The position numbers and the translations under genes are program-made. A DNA stretch of 64,000 nucleotides from Pyropia haitanensis (Eukaryota > Rhodophyta > Bangiophyceae > Bangiales > Bangiaceae): NCBI GenBank assembly GCA_008729055.1, contig SDUX01000048.1, positions 1 through 64,000 on the forward strand. Direction: 5' to 3'. Shown piece after piece: positions 1 through 8,300 of this stretch; positions within the stretch are counted from its first letter, which is position 1; each line of letters begins with the position of its first letter. The notes under the pieces were generated by a model. It was given only the letters and a program-made list of their open reading frames with translations, was not told the origin of the DNA and searched no databases.

Positions 1-3000
1 ACTTTCTGGCGACTTTCGTCTCAATTTTCTTTGCAGTTTTGGAAACTTCTTGCCCCCAATTGCCCAATTGTGTTCCAATTTGGCCCCCTGTTTGCCCACT
101 TTTTGCCCACTTCTTGCCCACTTCCTACCCACTTTTGCCCACTTTTGCCCACTTTTGCCCACTTTTGCGTCTACAGCGATGCTGCACACCATCCGGCGGC
201 CGAATTGGCGCGCATACTTCATTCCAGCCATAGATCCGCCCGCTCCATGTCCGAGGTTCGACCCCACGGTCGTGCATGGGGTGGTTGACCGCGTCTCACC
301 CACTTTTGGCCACTGTTGCCCACTTTTGCCCACTTTCGCGTGTACAGCAATGCAGCACGCGCTCCGGCGGCCGAATTGGCTCGCATCCTTTATTCCAGCC
401 ATACATCCGCCCGCTCGACGTCCGAGGTTCCACCCGCACCGTCGTGCATGGGGTGGTTGGCCGACCCGTTCGTTTGGCGCGTCCGTTGGATGCAACGAGT
501 GTTTTGTGGAGCGCCGGTTTCCACGTGTCAATTTTGTGGAATGGTTTTCGCCACGTGGGGGTCCCGACAGCCAGGGTGACGGTCGGCGACAAAAGTTCCG
601 CCCTCACACGTCCACGCCAGTGTGACGGGCGGAACGCGCAGTGGACAGTTTGGGTGGCGGGGCGCACTTTGTGGCCACTGTTGGACGACTTTCTGGCGAC
701 TTTCGCCTCATTTTCTTTGCAGTTTTGGAAACTTCTTGCCCCCAATTGCCCAATTGTGCTCCAATTTGGCCCCCTGTTTGCCCACTTTTTGCCCACTTCT
801 TGCCCACTTCCTACCCACTTTTGCCCACTTTTGCCCACTTTTGCCCACTTTTGCGTCTACAGCGATGCTGCACACCATCCGGCGGCCGAATTGGCGCGCA
901 TACTTCATTCCAGCCATAGATCCGCCCGCTCCATGTCCGAGGTTCGACCCCCACGGTCGTGCATGGGGTGGTTGACCGCGTCTCACCCACTTTTGGCCAC
1001 TGTTGCCCACTTTGCCCACTTTCGCGTGTACAGCAATGCAGCACGCGCTCCGGCGGCCGAATTGGCTCGCATCCTTTATTCCAGCCATACATCCGCCCGC
1101 TCGACGTCCGAGGTTCCACCCGCACCGTCGTGCATGGGGTGGTTGGCCGACCCGTTCGTTGGCGCGTCCGTTGGATGCAACGAGTGTTTTGTGGAGCGCC
1201 GGTTTCCACGTGTCATTTTGTGGAATGGTTTTCGCCACGTGGGGGTCCGACAGCCAGGTGTGACGGTCGGCGACAAAGTTCCGCCCTCACACCGTCCACG
1301 CCAGTGTGACGGGCGGAACGCGCAGTGGACAGTTTGGGTGGCGGGGCGCACTTTGTGCCACTGTTGGACCACTTCTGGCGACTTTCGTCTCAATTTTCTT
1401 TGCAGTTTTGGAAACTTCTTGCCCCCAATTGCCCAATTGTGCTCCAATTTGGCCCCCTGTTTGCCCACTTTTTGCCCACTTCTTGCCCACTTCCTACCCC
1501 ACTTTTGCCCACTTTTGCCACTTTTGCCCACTTTTGCGTCTACAGCGATGCTGCACACCATCCGGCGGGCCGAATTGGCGCGCATACTTCATTCCAGCCA
1601 TAGATCCGCCCGCTCCATGTCCGAGGTTCGACCCCCACGGTCGTGCATGGGGTGGTTGACCGCGTCTCACCCACTTTTGGCCACTGTTGCCCACTTTTGC
1701 CCACTTTCGCGTGTACAGCAATGCAGCACGCGCTCCGGCGGCCGAATTGGCTCGCATCCTTTATTCCAGCCATACATCCGCCCGCTCGACGTCCGAGTTC
1801 CACCCGCACCGTCGTGCATGGGGTGGTTGGCCGACCCCGTTCGTTGGCGCGTCCGTTGGATGCAACGAGTGTTTTGTGGAGCGCCGGTTTCCACGTGTCA
1901 ATTTTGTGGAATGGTTTTCGCCACGTGGGGGTCCCGACAGCCAGGTGTGACGGTCGGCGACAAAAGTTCCGCCCTCACACCGTCCACGCCAGTGTGACGG
2001 GCGGAACGCGCAGTGGACAGTTTGGGTGGCGGGGCGCACTTTGTGGCCACTGTTGGACCACTTTCTGGCGACTTTCGTCTCAATTTTCTTTGCAGTTTTG
2101 GAAACTTCTTGCCCCCAATTGCCCAATTGTGTCCCAATTTGGCCCCCTGTTTGCCCACTTTTTGCCCACTTCTTGCCCACTTCCTACCCACTTTTGCCCA
2201 CTTTTGCCCACTTTTGCCCACTTTTGCGTCTACAGCGATGCTGCACACCATCCGGCGGCCGAATTGGCGCGCATACTTCATTCCAGCCATAGATCCGCCC
2301 GCTCCATGTCCGAGGTTCGACCCCCACGGTCGTGCATGGGGTGGTTGACCGCGTCTCACCCACTTTTGGCCACTGTTGCCACTTTTGCCCACTTTCGCGT
2401 GTACAGCAATGCAGCACGCGCTCCGGCGGCCGAATTGGCTCGCATCCTTTATTCCAGCCATACATCCGCCCGCTCGACGTCCGAGGTTCCACCCGCACCG
2501 TCGTGCATGGGGTGGTTGGCCGACCCGTTCGTTGGCGCGTCCGTTGGATGCAACGAGTGTTTTGTGGAGCGCCGGTTTCCACGTGTCAATTTTGTGGAAT
2601 GGTTTTCGCCACGTGGGGGTCCCGACAGCCAGGTGTGACGGTCGGCGACAAAAGTTCCGCCTCACACCGTCCACGCCAGTGTGACGGGCGGAACGCGCAG
2701 TGGACAGTTTGGGTGGCGGGGCGCACTTTGTGGCCACTGTTGGACCACTTTCTGGCGACTTTCGTCTCAATTTTCTTTGCAGTTTTGGAAACTTCTTGCC
2801 CCCAATTGCCCAATTGTTCCCAATTTGGCCCCCTGTTTGCCCACTTTTTGCCCACTTCTTGCCCACTTCCTACCCACTTTTGCCCACTTTTGCCCACTTT
2901 TGCCCACTTTTGCGTCTACAGCGATGCTGCACACCATCCGGCGGCCGAATTGGCGCGCATACTTCATTAGCCATAGATCCGGCCCATAGTCGACCGCGCA

Positions 3001-3251
3001 TTGTTCCGCACCCGTCCTGTTGCGGTCCCGAGCGTCGCGCCCCACCCGTCGCCGCTCGGACGTGGGTTGGCCGACCCGTTTGTTGGCGCGTCCGTTGGAT
3101 GCAACGAGTGTTTTGTGGAGCGCCGGTTTCCACGTGTCAATTTTGTGGAATGGTTTTCGCCACGTGGGGGTCCCGACAGCCAGGTGTGACGGTCGGCGAC
3201 AAAAGTTCCGCCCTCACACCGTCCACGCCAGTGTGACGGGCGGAACGCGCA
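1..3251 (+). repeat. Noisy left edge: one partial and four indel-rich units
   Basis: Units begin at 641 (684 bp), 1325 (688), 2013 (687) and 2700 (552), after a partial unit at 1-640. Relative to the regular units they carry many one-base differences in homopolymers: CGACCCCACGG for CGACCCCCACGG near 262, TTCGTTTGGCG near 470, CAGGGTGACGG near 574, and missing bases near 1012, 1214, 1247 and 1276. This pattern resembles uncorrected long-read consensus error near a contig edge, although old divergent copies at an array edge would look similar. The indels chain frames together and create a spurious open frame of 573 codons from 276 to 1997. Confidence 0.85.
2966..3072 (+). repeat. Diverged segment inside a shortened unit
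   Basis: In the 552-bp unit starting at 2700, normal sequence stops in module A (at ACTTCATT) and resumes at GGTTGGCCGACCCG at the end of module B. Between them are about 100 bp that do not align cleanly to either module, although short pieces such as GTCGACCGCG and CCCACCCGTC recall them. It is GC-rich and has no recognisable gene or element. It could be a scrambled consensus, an old degenerate copy or a small foreign insert. Confidence 0.6.
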
Positions 3252-4651
3252 GTGGACAGTTTGGGTGGCGGGGCGCACTTTGTGGCCACTGTTGGACCAC
3301 TTTCTGGCGACTTTCGCTCAATTTTCTTTGCAGTTTTGGAAACTTCTTGCCCCCAATTGCCCAATTGTGTCCCAATTTGGCCCCCTGTTTGCCCACTTTT
3401 TGCCCACTTCTTGCCCACTTCCTACCCACTTTTGCCCACTTTTGCCCACTTTTGCCCACTTTTGCGTCTACAGCGATGCTGCACACCATCCGGCGGCCGA
3501 ATTGGCGCGCATACTTCATTCCAGCCATAGATCCGCCCGCTCCATGTCCGAGGTTCGACCCCCACGGTCGTGCATGGGGTGGTTGACCGCGTCTCACCCA
3601 CTTTTGGCCACTGTTGCCCACTTTTGCCCACTTTCGCGTGTACAGCAATGCAGCACGCGCTCCGGCGGCCGAATTGGCTCGCATCCTTTATTCCAGCCAT
3701 ACATCCGCCCGCTCGACGTCCGAGGTTCCACCCGCACCGTCGTGCATGGGGTGGTTGGCCGACCCGTTCGTTGGCGCGTCCGTTGGATGCAACGAGTGTT
3801 TTGTGGAGCGCCGGTTTCCACGTGTCAATTTTGTGGAATGGTTTTCGCCACGTGGGGGTCCCGACAGCCAGGTGTGACGGTCGGCGACAAAAGTTCCGCC
3901 CTCACACCGTCCACGCCAGTGTGACGGGCGGAACGCGCAGTGGACAGTTTGGGTGGCGGGGCGCACTTTGTGGCCACTGTTGGACCACTTTCTGGCGACT
4001 TTCGTCTCAATTTTCTTTGCAGTTTTGGAAACTTCTTGCCCCCAATTGCCCAATTGTGTCCAATTTGGCCCCCTGTTTGCCCACTTTTTGCCCACTTCTT
4101 GCCCACTTCCTACCCACTTTTGCCCACTTTTGCCCACTTTTGCCCACTTTTGCGTCTACAGCGATGCTGCACACCATCCGGCGGCCGAATTGGCGCGCAT
4201 ACTTCATTCCAGCCATAGATCCGCCCGCTCCATGTCCGAGGTTCGACCCCCACGGTCGTGCATGGGGTGGTTGACCGCGTCTCACCCACTTTTGGCCACT
4301 GTTGCCCACTTTTGCCCACTTTCGCGTGTACAGCAATGCAGCACGCGCTCCGGCGGCCGAATTGGCTCGCATCCTTTATTCCAGCCATACATCCGCCCGC
4401 TCGACGTCCGAGGTTCCACCCGCACCGTCGTGCATGGGGTGGTTGGCCGACCCGTTCGTTGGCGCGTCCGTTGGATGCAACGAGTGTTTTGTGGAGCGCC
4501 GGTTTCCACGTGTCAATTTTGTGGAATGGTTTTCGCCACGTGGGGGTCCCGACAGCCAGGTGTGACGGTCGGCGACAAAAGTTCCGCCCTCACACCGTCC
4601 ACGCCAGTGTGACGGGCGGAACGCGCAGTGGACAGTTTGGGTGGCGGGGCG

Positions 4652-4692
4652 CACTTTGTGGCCACTGTTGGACCACTTTCTGGCGACTTTCG
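4652..4692 (+). repeat. Decamer-related segment near the unit start
   Basis: This 41-bp stretch (CACTTTGTGGCCACTG through GCGACTTTCG) aligns with the spacer at 4975-5012, sharing the core GGCCACTGTTG followed by CCACTTT and ACTTTCG. It appears to be a third, more diverged copy of the CCCACTTTTG-type repeats. The C/G subtype site (GGACCACTTT or GGACGACTTT) lies inside it. Confidence 0.75.
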
Positions 4693-4729
4693 CCTCAATT
4701 TTCTTTGCAGTTTTGGAAACTTCTTGCCC

Positions 4730-4752
4730 CCAATTGCCCAATTGTGTCCAAT
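4730..4752 (+). promoter_or_regulatory. Cluster of three CCAAT boxes
   Basis: CCAAT occurs at 4730-4734, 4738-4742 and 4748-4752, with starts 8 and 10 bp apart. The first two lie in CCAATTGCCCAATTG, which also contains two CAATTG palindromes in a dyad with a 2-bp spacer. CCAAT is the binding site of NF-Y/HAP factors in eukaryotes; binding here is inferred only from the motif. The indel that separates 688- from 689-bp units (TCC, TTCC, CTCC or TCCC after GTG) falls between the second and third boxes and changes their spacing by one base. Confidence 0.45.
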
Positions 4753-4767
4753 TTGGCCCCCTGTTTG

Positions 4768-4840
4768 CCCACTTTTTGCCCACTTCTTGCCCACTTCCTA
4801 CCCACTTTTGCCCACTTTTGCCCACTTTTGCCCACTTTTG
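4768..4840 (+). repeat. Seven 10-11 bp short tandem repeats
   Basis: Three 11-mers (CCCACTTTTTG, CCCACTTCTTG, CCCACTTCCTA) are followed by four perfect 10-mers CCCACTTTTG at 4801, 4811, 4821 and 4831. The tract leads directly into module A, and a shorter degenerate version leads into module B, so it belongs to the duplicated segment. It is present in nearly all units and is the breakpoint in the shortened unit at 62500. Confidence 0.95.
4801..4833 (-). other. Potential G-quadruplex on the minus strand
   Basis: On the minus strand the four perfect decamers give four GGG tracts separated by three 7-nt loops (CAAAAGT). This meets the usual G3+N1-7 pattern at its loop-length limit. Three more GGG tracts follow with 8-nt loops. 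Loops of 7 nt predict only modest stability, and structure formation is not demonstrated. The plus strand carries the matching CCC tracts of a potential i-motif. The motif recurs in almost every monomer, which makes a striking periodic strand asymmetry. Confidence 0.6.
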
Positions 4841-4841
4841 C

Positions 4842-4965
4842 GTCTACAGCGATGCTGCACACCATCCGGCGGCCGAATTGGCGCGCATACTTCATTCCAG
4901 CCATAGATCCGCCCGCTCCATGTCCGAGGTTCGACCCCCACGGTCGTGCATGGGGTGGTTGACCG
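4842..4965 (+). repeat. Module A of the internal duplication
   Basis: This 124-bp segment starts GTCTACAGCGATGC and ends GTGGTTGACCG. Module B at 5014-5137 aligns to it at a constant 172-bp offset with no indel and with long identical stretches, for example CCGGCGGCCGAATTGGC and CGTGCATGGGGTGGTTG. Distinguishing bases include GCGCATACTTCATTCC in A against TCGCATCCTTTATTCC in B. The A-type sequence GGTTCGACCCC at 4928-4938 resembles a polymerase III B box. Confidence 0.93.
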
Positions 4966-4974
4966 CGTCTCACC

Positions 4975-5012
4975 CACTTTTGGCCACTGTTGCCCACTTT
5001 TGCCCACTTTCG
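4975..5012 (+). repeat. Decamer-related spacer before module B
   Basis: Degenerate CCCACTTTTG-type repeats (CACTTTTGGCCACTGTTG, then CCCACTTTTG and CCCACTTTCG) occupy the position equivalent to the end of the tract at 4768-4840, 172 bp upstream. In the unit starting at 30607 this spacer carries a net 6-bp deletion. Confidence 0.85.
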
Positions 5013-5013
5013 C

Positions 5014-5137
5014 GTGTACAGCAATGCAGCACGCGCTCCGGCGGCCGAATTGGCTCGCATCCTTTATTCCAGCCATACATCCGCCCGCTCGACGTCCGAG
5101 GTTCCACCCGCACCGTCGTGCATGGGGTGGTTGGCCG
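5014..5137 (+). repeat. Module B of the internal duplication
   Basis: This is the second copy of module A, from GTGTACAGCAATGC to GGTTGGCCG, 172 bp downstream. The shared CATGGGGTGGTTG near its end lets recombination between A and B remove or add 172 bp. The second C/T subtype site, CCCGTT(C/T)GTTGG, lies just after this module. Confidence 0.93.
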
Positions 5138-5194
5138 ACCCGTTCGTTGGCGCGTCCGTTGGATGCAACGAGTGTTTTGTGGAGCGCCGGTTTC

Positions 5195-5230
5195 CACGTG
5201 TCAATTTTGTGGAATGGTTTTCGCCACGTG
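5195..5230 (+). promoter_or_regulatory. Paired CACGTG palindromes
   Basis: CACGTG occurs at 5195-5200 and 5225-5230, exactly 30 bp apart or about three helical turns, and each is preceded by C. CACGTG is the canonical E-box/G-box core bound by bHLH and bZIP proteins and is part of the yeast centromere element CDEI bound by Cbf1. A binding role in this satellite is inferred from the motif alone. Confidence 0.45.
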
Positions 5231-5268
5231 GGGGTCCCGACAGCCAGGTGTGACGGTCGGCGACAAAA

Positions 5269-5310
5269 GTTCCGCCCTCACACCGTCCACGCCAGTGTGA
5301 CGGGCGGAAC
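5269..5310 (+). other. Imperfect inverted repeat, hairpin or cruciform potential
   Basis: The left arm GTTCCGCCCTCACAC (5269-5283) and right arm GTGTGACGGGCGGAAC (5295-5310) are complementary over 15 bp with one bulged C at 5301 and an 11-nt loop. GGTGTGA at 5247-5253 can also pair with TCACACC at 5278-5284, so a competing hairpin exists. There is no T run after it, so it does not look like a bacterial terminator. Such dyads are known to be common in centromeric satellites; the role here is inferred. Confidence 0.75.
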
Positions 5311-8300
5311 GCGCAGTGGACAGTTTGGGTGGCGGGGCGCACTTTGTGGCCACTGTTGGACCACTTTCTGGCGACTTTCGCCTCAATTTTCTTTGCAGTT
5401 TTGGAAACTTCTTGCCCCCAATTGCCCAATTGTGCTCCAATTTGGCCCCCTGTTTGCCCACTTTTTGCCCACTTCTTGCCCACTTCCTACCCACTTTTGC
5501 CCACTTTTGCCCACTTTTGCCCACTTTTGCGTCTACAGCGATGCTGCACACCATCCGGCGGCCGAATTGGCGCGCATACTTCATTCCAGCCATAGATCCG
5601 CCCGCTCCATGTCCGAGGTTCGACCCCCACGGTCGTGCATGGGGTGGTTGACCGCGTCTCACCCACTTTTGGCCACTGTTGCCCACTTTTGCCCACTTTC
5701 GCGTGTACAGCAATGCAGCACGCGCTCCGGCGGCCGAATTGGCTCGCATCCTTTATTCCAGCCATACATCCGCCCGCTCGACGTCCGAGGTTCCACCCGC
5801 ACCGTCGTGCATGGGGTGGTTGGCCGACCCGTTCGTTGGCGCGTCCGTTGGATGCAACGAGTGTTTTGTGGAGCGCCGGTTTCCACGTGTCAATTTTGTG
5901 GAATGGTTTTCGCCACGTGGGGGTCCCGACAGCCAGGTGTGACGGTCGGCGACAAAAGTTCCGCCCTCACACCGTCCACGCCAGTGTGACGGGCGGAACG
6001 CGCAGTGGACAGTTTGGGTGGCGGGGCGCACTTTGTGGCCACTGTTGGACCACTTTCTGGCGACTTTCGTCTCAATTTTCTTTGCAGTTTTGGAAACTTC
6101 TTGCCCCCAATTGCCCAATTGTGTCCAATTTGGCCCCCTGTTTGCCCACTTTTTGCCCACTTCTTGCCCACTTCCTACCCACTTTTGCCCACTTTTGCCC
6201 ACTTTTGCCCACTTTTGCGTCTACAGCGATGCTGCACACCATCCGGCGGCCGAATTGGCGCGCATACTTCATTCCAGCCATAGATCCGCCCGCTCCATGT
6301 CCGAGGTTCGACCCCCACGGTCGTGCATGGGGTGGTTGACCGCGTCTCACCCACTTTTGGCCACTGTTGCCCACTTTTGCCCACTTTCGCGTGTACAGCA
6401 ATGCAGCACGCGCTCCGGCGGCCGAATTGGCTCGCATCCTTTATTCCAGCCATACATCCGCCCGCTCGACGTCCGAGGTTCCACCCGCACCGTCGTGCAT
6501 GGGGTGGTTGGCCGACCCGTTCGTTGGCGCGTCCGTTGGATGCAACGAGTGTTTTGTGGAGCGCCGGTTTCCACGTGTCAATTTTGTGGAATGGTTTTCG
6601 CCACGTGGGGGTCCCGACAGCCAGGTGTGACGGTCGGCGACAAAAGTTCCGCCCTCACACCGTCCACGCCAGTGTGACGGGCGGAACGCGCAGTGGACAG
6701 TTTGGGTGGCGGGGCGCACTTTGTGGCCACTGTTGGACCACTTTCTGGCGACTTTCGCCTCAATTTTCTTTGCAGTTTTGGAAACTTCTTGCCCCCAATT
6801 GCCCAATTGTGTCCAATTTGGCCCCCTGTTTGCCCACTTTTTGCCCACTTCTTGCCCACTTCCTACCCACTTTTGCCCACTTTTGCCCACTTTTGCCCAC
6901 TTTTGCGTCTACAGCGATGCTGCACACCATCCGGCGGCCGAATTGGCGCGCATACTTCATTCCAGCCATAGATCCGCCCGCTCCATGTCCGAGGTTCGAC
7001 CCCCACGGTCGTGCATGGGGTGGTTGACCGCGTCTCACCCACTTTTGGCCACTGTTGCCCACTTTTGCCCACTTTCGCGTGTACAGCAATGCAGCACGCG
7101 CTCCGGCGGCCGAATTGGCTCGCATCCTTTATTCCAGCCATACATCCGCCCGCTCGACGTCCGAGGTTCCACCCGCACCGTCGTGCATGGGGTGGTTGGC
7201 CGACCCGTTCGTTGGCGCGTCCGTTGGATGCAACGAGTGTTTTGTGGAGCGCCGGTTTCCACGTGTCAATTTTGTGGAATGGTTTTCGCCACGTGGGGGT
7301 CCCGACAGCCAGGTGTGACGGTCGGCGACAAAAGTTCCGCCCTCACACCGTCCACGCCAGTGTGACGGGCGGAACGCGCAGTGGACAGTTTGGGTGGCGG
7401 GGCGCACTTTGTGGCCACTGTTGGACCACTTTCTGGCGACTTTCGTCTCAATTTTCTTTGCAGTTTTGGAAACTTCTTGCCCCCAATTGCCCAATTGTGT
7501 CCAATTTGGCCCCCTGTTTGCCCACTTTTTGCCCACTTCTTGCCCACTTCCTACCCACTTTTGCCCACTTTTGCCCACTTTTGCCCACTTTTGCGTCTAC
7601 AGCGATGCTGCACACCATCCGGCGGCCGAATTGGCGCGCATACTTCATTCCAGCCATAGATCCGCCCGCTCCATGTCCGAGGTTCGACCCCCACGGTCGT
7701 GCATGGGGTGGTTGACCGCGTCTCACCCACTTTTGGCCACTGTTGCCCACTTTTGCCCACTTTCGCGTGTACAGCAATGCAGCACGCGCTCCGGCGGCCG
7801 AATTGGCTCGCATCCTTTATTCCAGCCATACATCCGCCCGCTCGACGTCCGAGGTTCCACCCGCACCGTCGTGCATGGGGTGGTTGGCCGACCCGTTCGT
7901 TGGCGCGTCCGTTGGATGCAACGAGTGTTTTGTGGAGCGCCGGTTTCCACGTGTCAATTTTGTGGAATGGTTTTCGCCACGTGGGGGTCCCGACAGCCAG
8001 GTGTGACGGTCGGCGACAAAAGTTCCGCCCTCACACCGTCCACGCCAGTGTGACGGGCGGAACGCGCAGTGGACAGTTTGGGTGGCGGGGCGCACTTTGT
8101 GGCCACTGTTGGACCACTTTCTGGCGACTTTCGTCTCAATTTTCTTTGCAGTTTTGGAAACTTCTTGCCCCCAATTGCCCAATTGTGTCCAATTTGGCCC
8201 CCTGTTTGCCCACTTTTTGCCCACTTCTTGCCCACTTCCTACCCACTTTTGCCCACTTTTGCCCACTTTTGCCCACTTTTGCGTCTACAGCGATGCTGCA

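Larger units (their letters stand above)
4628..5315 (+). repeat. Reference 688-bp monomer
   Basis: This unit is described in detail and stands for all the others. In order it holds: the anchor GTGGACAGTTTGGG; a decamer-related segment; a pyrimidine tract ending TTTTCTTTGCAG; three CCAAT boxes; a 10-11 bp repeat tract; module A; a decamer-related spacer; module B; a segment with two CACGTG palindromes; and an inverted repeat next to the following anchor. The length, 3x229+1, is not a multiple of three, so no frame can stay open from unit to unit. The 172-bp offset between A and B is exactly one quarter of the unit. Confidence 0.93.

Noticed and set aside
4768..4840. CRISPR array or telomere repeat, from the regular short repeats
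   Set aside because: The 10-11 bp repeats are directly adjacent without unique spacers, no cas-like gene is present, and GGGCAAAAGT on the minus strand is not a known telomere motif.
4842..4965. tRNA or tRNA-derived SINE, from GGTTCGACCCC
   Set aside because: No cloverleaf forms around it: the bases beside the TTCGACC loop do not pair as a T arm, and no A box is evident.
5142..5158. CENP-B box, because of TTCGTTGG after module B
   Set aside because: Only the first half of the 17-bp consensus matches. The required A and CGGG positions are absent, and the CCCGTTTGTTGG allele breaks the match further.
5269..5310. Rho-independent terminator
   Set aside because: The stem is GC-rich but no T run follows on either strand. 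The eukaryotic satellite setting also makes this call inappropriate.
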